From Pseudobacteriovorax antillogorgiicola (lineage in GTDB: Bacteria; Bdellovibrionota_B; Oligoflexia; Oligoflexales; Oligoflexaceae), in contig NZ_FWZT01000007.1 of the NCBI RefSeq assembly GCF_900177345.1, positions 231,978-295,977 on the forward strand: 64,000 nt of DNA. Reading direction: 5' to 3'. The position numbers and the translations under genes are program-made. Of this stretch, positions 1 to 7,729 are shown in pieces (positions within the stretch are counted from its first letter, which is position 1; the number at the start of each line of letters is the position of its first letter). Under the pieces are notes generated by a model. It saw nothing but the letters and a program-made list of their open reading frames with translations. It did not search any database and was not told where the DNA came from.

Positions 1-183
1 TGCCTCGTTTGCCATTTGCAAATAGAACTTGCTAACGGTCCGTTTCTGGGATTTTAAGGACTGTTCCGCAACGAAGTTTGCGATCTTAACGCCACCGACG
101 ATGCCTCCAGCTACAACCAATGCCATCACTAAGGGGGCTGCTCCTGATTCCCCTCTTAGGGACCAAATATTTTTATGCCTCAT
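1..183 (-). CDS. Prepilin-like protein, N-terminal part (runs off the left edge)
   Basis: The reading frame starts at the ATG at 183 and stays open to base 1, so only the first 61 residues are present. They begin with a short charged leader containing RGESGAAPL, followed by a hydrophobic helix (LVMALVVAGGIVGGVKIANF). This is the general shape of a type IV pilin or pseudopilin leader, but the residue after the leader glycine is Ala and there is no Glu at +5, so it is an atypical prepilin or a simple N-terminally anchored protein. It is the third and last visible member of a minus-strand row of prepilin-like genes, 32 bases after the preceding one. A GAGG stretch lies upstream of the ATG. Confidence 0.5.
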   Translation of the reverse strand, partial: MRHKNIWSLRGESGAAPLVMALVVAGGIVGGVKIANFVAEQSLKSQKRTVSKFYLQMANEA

Positions 184-215
184 TCTACAACCTCACTCTC
201 ATTATTTCTCTAACA

Positions 216-983
216 TCAAGACTTTGGTTCTAGGTCTGGCTTTAGATACTGAACGTTACCCGTGTTGCTGGGGGGTAAAAGCATCTGGCGTTTGATCCAA
301 CGGACTCGTTTTGTCTTATCTTCGTGCTTGCGATTTTTCTGACTGATGATAGCTGCCCAAATGTAGACTTTGTGAAACCTTGTGTTGTTGTCATAGACAA
401 GGCAGGCAGCTCCTGCGACTGCATGCCGAGAAAGTCGCTGACCACGAGTCCTGGGAAACGTGCGGCGCCCCACTCCTTCAATATCGATGACTGCTTCGGT
501 TCTTTGACCAACACCACAGTCAACCAAGGACAAAAGGTTCCGACACTCGGGGACGTCAACAACATGCTGATCCAGGTAATCCTGATTCATTACAGGTAAG
601 AATGTCTGTAGCGTATCTGGTGCGCCTATACACCTTGTGCCGATGCTAAAGATTCTCTGTTTACTGTCGTTGCGATCGAATACGTTCATGGTAGTGCCGA
701 TCGTGAAATTCTCAAACTCGTCCTGAATTTCCCAACGCTCTAGTTTGGGGTCATCAGATGGAGATTCTGGGTCGAACGCGGTGGTATATAGATTTTTGCG
801 GACAACTGTCATCCATTGTAGAATTTCATCACGGGAATTGGAGTAGGCTTCTAGCGTCGAGGATGAACTTAGGATGCGAGGAATAAACTTGCCTGCTCCC
901 ATAATGATAACTGAAAGTATGGCAACGCTAATCATCATCTCAATGAGAGAAAAGCCCGAATTTGAACCTATACGCTTCTTCAT
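216..983 (-). CDS. Prepilin-type N-terminal methylation protein (minor pseudopilin-like)
   Basis: Residues 1-10 form a positively charged leader (MKKRIGSNSG) followed by FSLIEMMISVAILSVIIMGA, the classic prepilin peptidase site with Phe at +1 and Glu at +5, then a hydrophobic helix. The remaining 220 or so residues contain several Cys and no domain I recognise. The family assembles into type IV pili or type II secretion pseudopili after cleavage and N-methylation in the inner membrane. The start overlaps the stop of the upstream gene by four bases (ATGA), indicating translational coupling. At 255 residues it is in the range of minor (GspJ/PilW-like) rather than major pilins. The specific apparatus cannot be named. 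Confidence 0.8.
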   Translation of the reverse strand: MKKRIGSNSGFSLIEMMISVAILSVIIMGAGKFIPRILSSSSTLEAYSNSRDEILQWMTVVRKNLYTTAFDPESPSDDPKLERWEIQDEFENFTIGTTMNVFDRNDSKQRIFSIGTRCIGAPDTLQTFLPVMNQDYLDQHVVDVPECRNLLSLVDCGVGQRTEAVIDIEGVGRRTFPRTRGQRLSRHAVAGAACLVYDNNTRFHKVYIWAAIISQKNRKHEDKTKRVRWIKRQMLLPPSNTGNVQYLKPDLEPKS

Positions 984-1804
984 GGCCCCTCCAAGGTTAA
1001 ACCCTTGACAGCCTTTGATATATAGAGCCTGCCATCACTTTTGCTTAGAGAGTAGCCAAGATTATTTTCCGTCGAAGCTGCTTCTGAAAAGCGGTGTACG
1101 GCGTAGACAACTTGAAGTCCGCGGCCAGAAAACTCGTTCTGCTTATTGCATTCAATAGGAATACCGCGGTTGAAGTCCCAGAAAGTTCCCTTCATTTCAA
1201 CAATAGCATTTTCAAGTAAGGCACACTGATAAAGAGAGTTTCTAGTAGACCGATCTACATTTTGTACGATACTAGGATACTTACAACGCTCGAAGACCTG
1301 GAGGATTTTTTTAGCCGGGTTTGAACTACCTTGTTTTGCTTGTACTTCCGCCCAAAAACTCTCGTGAGATTCAAAAACTTTTGTAGCCTGGATCGTATCG
1401 ACCTTGTCAGGCTCGTTATACTCACTTTCCAGGTCGATGTAGTTGCCGAGGTACATGTAGCTCTGGGCATGAGAACGGGCTTTTCTGATTTCGCGAACAA
1501 TCTCGAAGAGGTTATTACCTTTACACTGCTCGGAAGTCGGGAATTCAGTAATACGCCGCTGCAAGTTTTCCCAAAAAAGTTCAGCTTCGTAGCGTATCAT
1601 CTGATCTGATTCGTAAACAAGATCTGCAGCCTGTGCGACTCGACGAGCCTTCATATTGTTGACAATGCTTTGGGAGCCCCAATAGAAAGACGCTATCAGG
1701 AGGACAACGCTGAGCATGGTCTCTATTAGTGTTGCACCGCCTTCGCTGCGAAGCGAAAGAACATTAGAAGGAGCGGTATGAGTCTTGTCAGTGAACCGTT
1801 GCAT
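980..1804 (-). CDS. Prepilin-like protein
   Basis: The frame extends to a TTG at 1816, but the ATG at 1804 (MQRFTDKT) has GGGAAG at proper spacing and is the better start. After about 24 residues comes RSEGGATLIETMLSVVLLIA, a prepilin-type site with Glu at +5 and a hydrophobic helix; the leader is longer than usual. The rest (about 230 residues) has scattered Cys and no recognisable domain. It is the first gene of the prepilin row and is translationally coupled to the next. The likely role is a minor pilin or pseudopilin of a surface fibre or secretion system; the partner genes must lie left of the window. Confidence 0.7.
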   Translation of the reverse strand: MQRFTDKTHTAPSNVLSLRSEGGATLIETMLSVVLLIASFYWGSQSIVNNMKARRVAQAADLVYESDQMIRYEAELFWENLQRRITEFPTSEQCKGNNLFEIVREIRKARSHAQSYMYLGNYIDLESEYNEPDKVDTIQATKVFESHESFWAEVQAKQGSSNPAKKILQVFERCKYPSIVQNVDRSTRNSLYQCALLENAIVEMKGTFWDFNRGIPIECNKQNEFSGRGLQVVYAVHRFSEAASTENNLGYSLSKSDGRLYISKAVKGLTLEGP

Positions 1805-2021
1805 AGCACTTCCCAACTGATCGTTACGTTATATTGACTCTAATTCTTACAAGGCGTGAGATTTGATATTCGATCCGAGCTTAACTATTATTCGGTTAGG
1901 GCTGAGGCGGGCATGAGTGAAAAGCGAATCACGGATTTAAATGGAATAAACCCCTTTAATATCGATGGGTATCCGTTGCTAAATATCGCCGAATTAGGAT
2001 TCTTGCAGCTTCTATCTTACT

Positions 2022-2204
2022 CTAAAAATGTACTTGAGGTGGGTTTTCACCCTTATCGTCCGCAAGGTAGGCCGAAGCCTTTTCTTCCAAGTATAAACGG
2101 TGACGCCGCAGGTCTTCTGCTTCGTGTATATTGGTTTGAAGTAGTATGAGTCGGTCCACTTGCCGAATCATCTCTGCTAGTCGTATGTATATGGGGTGAA
2201 CCAT
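2022..2204 (-). CDS. Small hypothetical protein, 60 aa
   Basis: A 60-residue frame begins at ATG 2204 with GAAGGGAG about eight bases upstream, a good ribosome binding site. The product is charged and helical (IRLAEMIRQVDRLILLQTNIHEA), without signal peptide or membrane segment, and may form a short coiled coil. It sits alone between the prepilin genes and the next lipoprotein on the same strand. I do not recognise a family. The ribosome site and amino-acid composition argue for a real gene, but the length keeps this uncertain. Confidence 0.4.
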   Translation of the reverse strand: MVHPIYIRLAEMIRQVDRLILLQTNIHEAEDLRRHRLYLEEKASAYLADDKGENPPQVHF

Positions 2205-2337
2205 CTTAAAACTCCCTTCATCAAGTACTATGCTACCTGCAAGAAAGAGACCTTACTAGTGGTAAGCTAAGTCAGGTGCTTGAAGCCATGGAGCTTGACT
2301 AATTTCTGAACACTGAATAACGAGGCGACAGAAACGC

Positions 2338-2751
2338 TTAACGAGTTGAGAGGCGAGAAACTGCTTTTTGAACTTTGAAGGGGTGGATCGTTTGAATTCC
2401 TAAGTCAATCGCTTTCGGGCTTGTACTTCGAGGAGCGATGATAGTGCGATAAATTTGGGCCTTGGAGTGTTTCTTAAAATCGATTTGATTTAAATGGACC
2501 CGAATACAGCGAGCCAACGGTGAATCCATAGTCTCGTTGCGAATGCCCATAAAGTGGGCTTTGCCCATCTGGTCAATCAAGAAAACGATCATAACCTGAC
2601 GCTTCTGTCGTTTGTTGGTTTTGGGAGCGAAGCAGTGATCAAATTGCGAATTCTCGCCAAACAAAGAATCTTCAAGGCTTTCGGAACCTGTCAGAGAACA
2701 AGAGCTTATGAAAATAGCTGGCAAGATAAATCTTAAAATGCGAAAACCCAA
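2338..2751 (-). CDS. Lipoprotein with TonB/AgmX-like C-terminal domain
   Basis: The frame starts at a TTG (2751) with GAGG five bases upstream; there is no ATG before the signal peptide. Residues 1-18 form a lipoprotein signal with lipobox ISSC. The C-terminal half (QVMIVFLIDQMGKAHF, then SPLARCIRVHLNQIDF) follows the pattern of TonB or AgmX/PglI C-terminal domains: a beta strand with a 'conserved ID..G' turn, then a Cys-containing helix and an aromatic strand. In myxobacterial and bdellovibrionotal proteins this domain is attached to envelope-spanning machines. Its actual partner is unknown. The lipobox is clear; the domain call rests on pattern only. Confidence 0.55.
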   Translation of the reverse strand: MGFRILRFILPAIFISSCSLTGSESLEDSLFGENSQFDHCFAPKTNKRQKRQVMIVFLIDQMGKAHFMGIRNETMDSPLARCIRVHLNQIDFKKHSKAQIYRTIIAPRSTSPKAIDLGIQTIHPFKVQKAVSRLSTR

Positions 2752-2855
2752 AGTAACCTCGTTCTTTAAAGTCTATGTCCAAGCGAGGAATCGTGAAAGC
2801 GACCCGAATTATAGTGCTAATCTCTCCCGAGTTCTAGTCAGTAGTGATGACTTCC

Positions 2856-3122
2856 TTAGTCGTGATACTCGGCTTGCCAATATCGAGAGTTCATACAATT
2901 TTCATGGTAGCGATCGTCAAAAAAATGCGGTTGTTCCTTGTCATCAGTGGATTTCCAGCTGGCTTGTCGATCACAGGCTTGCAAGTCGTTCACGAGTTTG
3001 CGGTCAAGTGCTGATTCGGAAAGATCTTCAGCTCCATCGTAGGTGTACTCAATTCGCTCAGGAACGGAGGTGCAGGCACCCAACCAGATACCCATCAAGG
3101 TACCAAAGGCAAATTTCATCAT
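2856..3122 (-). CDS. Small lipoprotein, 88 aa
   Basis: The open frame extends to 3182, but the double ATG at 3120-3122 / 3117-3119 directly precedes the signal sequence MKFAFGTLMGIWLGAC, whose lipobox is LGAC. The mature part is about 70 residues, charged, with two further Cys and an aromatic C-terminus. I do not recognise a family. It stands between a convergently placed regulator promoter and the TonB-like lipoprotein, with no obvious operon partner. The lipobox makes export to the periplasmic face of a membrane likely. Confidence 0.6.
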   Translation of the reverse strand: MMKFAFGTLMGIWLGACTSVPERIEYTYDGAEDLSESALDRKLVNDLQACDRQASWKSTDDKEQPHFFDDRYHENCMNSRYWQAEYHD

Positions 3123-3404
3123 AATCTGGGTCTCCGACTCACAATCTGTGGTTTTTCGCTTATGAAGCAAGGGGAGTACCAATGGCAGATCCCGATGATT
3201 TCCGGGGATTAGGGCTCGATTATTTTGTAGAAAAGCTATCCACTATCGGAAAGCCATACAACGGAGGCGAGTGAAGGGTTTCGGCGACACCTACCTGTCA
3301 CAAAAATGCCAGGCACGCTACGATAAACATTCCATTGCGCCTTATCTGAAATCGGCCTAGAATACACACTTTGTTGACTATATCAAACTGTCGGAGTGTG
3401 GGGC

Positions 3405-4832
3405 ATGAGCCAGTACGAGGGACGGCTATTAATCGTCGATGACGATGTGAATACGTGTAAATTTTGGCAGGCTGCACTGGGTGAAGAGGGTTTCCGCGTC
3501 GACTTTTGTCACACTCTAAGTGATATGAAGGACGTCACAAAGAGATACTTTGTTGATGCTATACTGCTCGACTTGGACTTAGGGGAAGAAAGCGGTTTGG
3601 ATGGTTTACCATTCCTAGTTTCAGAGTCTCCGTTTTCTCGGATCTTTATTCTCACTGCAAATGCCTCCCTTGATTCAGCGGTCGATGCTTTCCGGAGTGG
3701 GGTTTTCGACTATATTACGAAAGACACCAATCCCGAAGACATTGCCCAGAAGGTTCGCGATAGCCTATCAAAATCTTCAGTAGAATCCCATGTCGCCAAG
3801 GAAGAGGTTACCAAGATTGGGTTAATAGGTCAGGGGCAAAGGTTTTCAGAGCTGTGCACCACCATTGATCAAGTCAAGGATGTCGACTCAACGGTTTTGA
3901 TTTTGGGAGAGTCGGGAACTGGTAAAGAGATCGTTGCACGAGCCTTGCATCGGCTGTCTTCCCGCAAGCAGATGCGCTTTGAGGCCATTAACTGCGCGGC
4001 GATTCCTGAGAGCCTCTTGGAGTCTGAACTATTCGGCCACAAGAAAGGTGCCTTTACCGATGCAAGTAGCGATCGGAAGGGCATTTTCGAGCTTTGCAAC
4101 AAGGGCACACTCCTTCTCGATGAAATTGGCGACATGCCCTTGAGCTTGCAGACTAAGTTGCTTCGAGTACTCCAAGAAAAGGAAGTGGTTCCTGTAGGCT
4201 CATCCAAGCCCATAAAAATAGATACCCGAGTGATAGCGGCGACTCACCGCGATCTCCTGGAAGAGATCCAATCGGGTCGCTTTCGCGAAGACTTGTACTA
4301 TCGTCTCTCAGTAGTACCAGTAAATATTCCGCCTTTGAGACATCGTAAAGATGACATTGGTGTATTACTGGAACACTTCTTGAAGGAGCTTAATAAGCGC
4401 TTTAACAAAGAGGTGCTACCACCAAGTACAGATGTGCTACGTCGGATCATGTCTTACGACTGGCCCGGAAATGTTAGAGAGCTTAAGAACGCCGTTGAGC
4501 GAGCCGTGGTGCTCTCTCCCGATGGAAAGATCCATGTGGAGCACCTGTTCCGCCACCTTCACAAAGTTGACTTTGACGAAGAGGCCGAGGGGAATTCCTC
4601 GGGGGGCGAAGGGGTCACTCTGGGGGGCGAGATTTTCGATATGGCCCTGACAGATGCAAAACAGGCCTTTGAGAAACAGTATTTGGAAAGGCTCTTAAGC
4701 AAGACAGGCGGAAACATTGCAGAACTGGCCCGCCGTTGCGGTCGATATAGAGCAGATATCTATAGACTTTTTGAAAAGTACGACATCGATCACCAGTCCT
4801 ATCGGCAAGATGGAGGAAAGGCTGAAACTTAG
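3405..4832 (+). CDS. Sigma-54-dependent response regulator (NtrC family)
   Basis: Domains in order: receiver (residues 5-120, acidic pocket VDDD and phosphoacceptor Asp56 in AILLDLDL), AAA+ sigma-54 interaction domain (Walker A GESGTGKE at 168-175, Walker B GTLLLDEIGDM near 234), and a C-terminal Fis-type helix-turn-helix (GGNIAELARRCG). The sigma-54 contact loop reads GAFTDA (215-220) rather than the usual GAFTGA. The frame opens at a GTG at 3396, but the ATG at 3405 with GGAG eight bases upstream is the better start. It activates sigma-54 promoters on phosphorylation. The hybrid kinase gene follows 68 bases downstream and is the obvious partner. Target genes are not evident here. Confidence 0.95.
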   Translation: MSQYEGRLLIVDDDVNTCKFWQAALGEEGFRVDFCHTLSDMKDVTKRYFVDAILLDLDLGEESGLDGLPFLVSESPFSRIFILTANASLDSAVDAFRSGVFDYITKDTNPEDIAQKVRDSLSKSSVESHVAKEEVTKIGLIGQGQRFSELCTTIDQVKDVDSTVLILGESGTGKEIVARALHRLSSRKQMRFEAINCAAIPESLLESELFGHKKGAFTDASSDRKGIFELCNKGTLLLDEIGDMPLSLQTKLLRVLQEKEVVPVGSSKPIKIDTRVIAATHRDLLEEIQSGRFREDLYYRLSVVPVNIPPLRHRKDDIGVLLEHFLKELNKRFNKEVLPPSTDVLRRIMSYDWPGNVRELKNAVERAVVLSPDGKIHVEHLFRHLHKVDFDEEAEGNSSGGEGVTLGGEIFDMALTDAKQAFEKQYLERLLSKTGGNIAELARRCGRYRADIYRLFEKYDIDHQSYRQDGGKAET

Positions 4833-4900
4833 GAGATGCTCGATAATTTTACCGGCAGAAATATGGTACAATCACCTGTCTACACATGGGGAGCGGATCA

Positions 4901-7141
4901 ATGAAGCCGATTGGTAAGCCAGAGCGCGTTTTAACAACAGGCTATATGGCGACTCTGGTGGTGATTGCTCTCCTAACGGGTGTTTCAACACTTTTCCAGG
5001 TTCGATACATTTCAGTTGAAGAGAATGCTGCCGATGCAGTCGCTAACATTGCCCAGCAGCAGATTCGAGTCCAAGAGATGGCTCTTGTGGTGAATCGCCT
5101 GTCTAACACAATTCTCGATAGCTACACAGACGAGGATCGGCAAAGGCTCCTGCATCTGGCTGATGTGTTGGAGGAAAAGCACCAGCATTTGATGAAAAAG
5201 TTTGAAGCAGACTCAGTCTTTCTTTGGGATATCACAGACTCAACTTTATTGAGTCAAGGTGATGTCGAAACCTATACGAGGCTTGAGGTGCTCATTGGCA
5301 AGTACTTACAGAACACGAGGTATATCGCTAATGCTGGGGATCGGGTTACAGATCTCGATGAACTATTGATAGAAATCGAATCTCTGAGTCGATCGATCCT
5401 GACTAGCTTTGAAACTATCTTAGGAACTTATGCTTCAGAACGAGAAGAGAAGGTTCGCTCCTACTTAGACTTTCAGATCATGGGGTTTTTCTTTGTGGTG
5501 GGAGTGCTACTTCTTGTCGGCATGTTTGTTTTTCGACCCATAGCCAATCATATTCGGCAGTTTCGTCTCGATCTTGAAAAATCCCAACGGGAAGCCGAGC
5601 GGGCGAGCAATATCAAGACTGATTTTCTCACTAATATCAGTCATGAGATACGAACACCTCTGAGCGGTATCCTTGGTTTTACCGATATCTTATTGAGTGA
5701 CTCGGATTGTACCGGCGAGCGCCGCGATCATGTGTTTTCTATCAAAAGAAGTGCCAAGCATCTGAAGACTTTGATTGACGATTTGCTCGATCTATCGAAG
5801 GTTGAATCGGGCAAGATCGAGATAAACCTTGAAGAAGTGAATCTAATGAGGGTCCTCCACGAGGTTGTCTCCATCGTTGAAGTAAAGATGAAAGACAAGG
5901 GCTTAGACTTTCGAACTCAGTTCCAGTCAGAGATTCCTGAGCATGTGATCAGCGATGGCATTCGTGTCACTCAAGTACTTGTTAATATCCTTGGTAATGC
6001 CGCAAAATTTACTGATGAAGGCCGGGTTTTATTGCAAGTTTCAGCGGCTCAAAAGGACAACACCGCGACGCAACTAAGGTTTACCATCGTCGATACGGGC
6101 TGTGGAATTCCACCTGATAAAACCAAAAAGCTCTTTAAGCGATTTTCTCAGGTTCATAGCTCCTTGGTTCAGAAAACTGAAGGTACTGGTCTTGGTCTTG
6201 CTTTATCGAAGCATCTGGCCAAATTACTCAAAGGTGACCTCGTACTAGTCAATAGTCGCCCTGGGATGGGCAGTACCTTCCAGTTTACCGTGCCATGCGA
6301 AGTGCCAGTGGGAACCAAAACGGTATCTGAGTTTTCTCCTATGGAGGATGACCCCGATGATGTTGTGGAAGCTGAGACATTCCAAGGTTTCTTGGAGGGG
6401 GTTAAGGTTCTCCTTGTAGAAGACGGTCACGATAATCAAAGGATCTACAATTACTTCCTTAAGCTTTCTGGAGCGACAGTCATTTCCTGCTGGGATGGCG
6501 AGGCCGGTTTGGAACAAGCTACAAATAACAGCGATATCGACATTATTTTGATGGATATTCAATTACCGAAGATTGACGGCTACACTGCGACAAATGAACT
6601 GCGGGTTCGAGGAATCAAGACCCCTATTATTGCTCTGACAGCACACGCCATGCGAGAAGAAAAAGAGCGTTGTCTTCGCTCTGGGTTTAGTGCCTATGTT
6701 TCAAAGCCTGTTTCCATTCCATCGCTGATGCGAACGATTCGATCGACGCTTAGGAAAAAAACACCAATGAAAAAAGAGACTCAATCACCAGTGATCCGAT
6801 CGAAGTACCACGATCGAGAGGTCTATCGCCCGATGATCATCGAGTTTATAGATACTCTATCCTGCCGGGTTGAAGAGCTACAATCGGCTTATGATGGTGA
6901 AGATTGGCTGCAGCTTCAAAAACTTGCCCATAAATTGAAAGGAGCTGGTAGCACATATGGCTTTACTGATATCAGCAGACTTACTGAAACCATTGAATCG
7001 CGATCGAAGGAGATGGGCGATAGCAGCGAGAATTCCGAGGAACGGTCTATCCTCGGTAATGTGCTCAAACAGCTAAGCCAAGTTTGTGAACAGGTGAAGC
7101 AGGGTGGTGAAGATCTGAAGGAAAACTCCTCGAAAGCCTGA
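4901..7141 (+). CDS. Hybrid sensor histidine kinase with receiver and HPt domains
   Basis: Two membrane segments (about residues 14-34 and 187-212) enclose a helical periplasmic sensor region; no clear HAMP domain is seen. HisKA follows with the phosphorylated His248 in SHEIRTP, then the ATPase domain (N box GNAAKFTDEG, G1 DTGCGIP, G2 GTGLGLAL), a receiver with Asp552 in LMDIQLP, and an HPt domain with His677 in AHKLKGAG. This is a complete four-step phosphorelay in one chain. The ATG at 4901 is preferred over 4886 because GGGGAG lies seven bases before it. The upstream sigma-54 regulator is probably the output. The signal sensed cannot be told from sequence. Confidence 0.95.
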   Translation: MKPIGKPERVLTTGYMATLVVIALLTGVSTLFQVRYISVEENAADAVANIAQQQIRVQEMALVVNRLSNTILDSYTDEDRQRLLHLADVLEEKHQHLMKKFEADSVFLWDITDSTLLSQGDVETYTRLEVLIGKYLQNTRYIANAGDRVTDLDELLIEIESLSRSILTSFETILGTYASEREEKVRSYLDFQIMGFFFVVGVLLLVGMFVFRPIANHIRQFRLDLEKSQREAERASNIKTDFLTNISHEIRTPLSGILGFTDILLSDSDCTGERRDHVFSIKRSAKHLKTLIDDLLDLSKVESGKIEINLEEVNLMRVLHEVVSIVEVKMKDKGLDFRTQFQSEIPEHVISDGIRVTQVLVNILGNAAKFTDEGRVLLQVSAAQKDNTATQLRFTIVDTGCGIPPDKTKKLFKRFSQVHSSLVQKTEGTGLGLALSKHLAKLLKGDLVLVNSRPGMGSTFQFTVPCEVPVGTKTVSEFSPMEDDPDDVVEAETFQGFLEGVKVLLVEDGHDNQRIYNYFLKLSGATVISCWDGEAGLEQATNNSDIDIILMDIQLPKIDGYTATNELRVRGIKTPIIALTAHAMREEKERCLRSGFSAYVSKPVSIPSLMRTIRSTLRKKTPMKKETQSPVIRSKYHDREVYRPMIIEFIDTLSCRVEELQSAYDGEDWLQLQKLAHKLKGAGSTYGFTDISRLTETIESRSKEMGDSSENSEERSILGNVLKQLSQVCEQVKQGGEDLKENSSKA

Positions 7142-7285
7142 TTTTAATGTATGAATCTCAATACAGTACTGGGCCGACTGTAGGGATTAAGTTTCAGAAT
7201 CATCATACCAATAGCCAAGATAGCTACAAATACTACCGTAATTACCCTGGAATGCTTCCTGCACCTCTGCTGCAAGGAGGTACAA

Positions 7286-7651
7286 ATGGATAGCGAACAT
7301 CTGCGTCCCAAAATGTTATTACTGGAACCAGATTTTCTCTGGCGCAGGACTATGGCGCGCTTTGCCGAAAAACATGGCTTTCGTGTGCAACTTGTCACTT
7401 CATTTTCAGAGCTGAAAAAGCGCTGGCATAAGTTTGAACCAGATGTGCTTGTCACCAGCAATGATGTACGTCACCACAAAACCGCTTCTGAGATGACCTA
7501 TCTTTTTGGCAGAACGCCAACACTGATTATATACGGCGCTTCCCAGCGCCGAAAAAGTTTACCAAAAGATCCCTACACAGAGGGCATTGCCAGAAATCAA
7601 GGGGCGATAAGTATCTGTGAAAAAGCAAAAAACATGATAAAAGAACTCTGA
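7286..7651 (+). CDS. Receiver-like stand-alone protein
   Basis: The 121-residue product begins MLLLEPDFLWRRTMARFAEKHGF after nine residues, resembling the first strand and helix of a CheY-like receiver, and continues with PDVLVTSNDV where the phosphoacceptor region should be and PTLIIYGASQ like the fourth strand. The acidic pocket is reduced to a single Glu-Pro-Asp and the phosphoacceptor Asp is not convincing, so it may be a pseudo-receiver. A strong AAGGAGG lies upstream. It is on the same strand as the kinase, 144 bases after it, and could modulate that system. Function inferred only from shape. Confidence 0.55.
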   Translation: MDSEHLRPKMLLLEPDFLWRRTMARFAEKHGFRVQLVTSFSELKKRWHKFEPDVLVTSNDVRHHKTASEMTYLFGRTPTLIIYGASQRRKSLPKDPYTEGIARNQGAISICEKAKNMIKEL

Positions 7652-7729
7652 ATCAATAATCCTTAATACCAAAAAATATATTTTTTGAACGCTATTCAGC
7701 GGACAAATTGAACTTTATAGGAGTTATCC

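Noticed and set aside
7144..7461. Minus-strand 105-codon frame after the histidine kinase
   Set aside because: It overlaps the receiver-like gene, which has a strong AAGGAGG and better composition.
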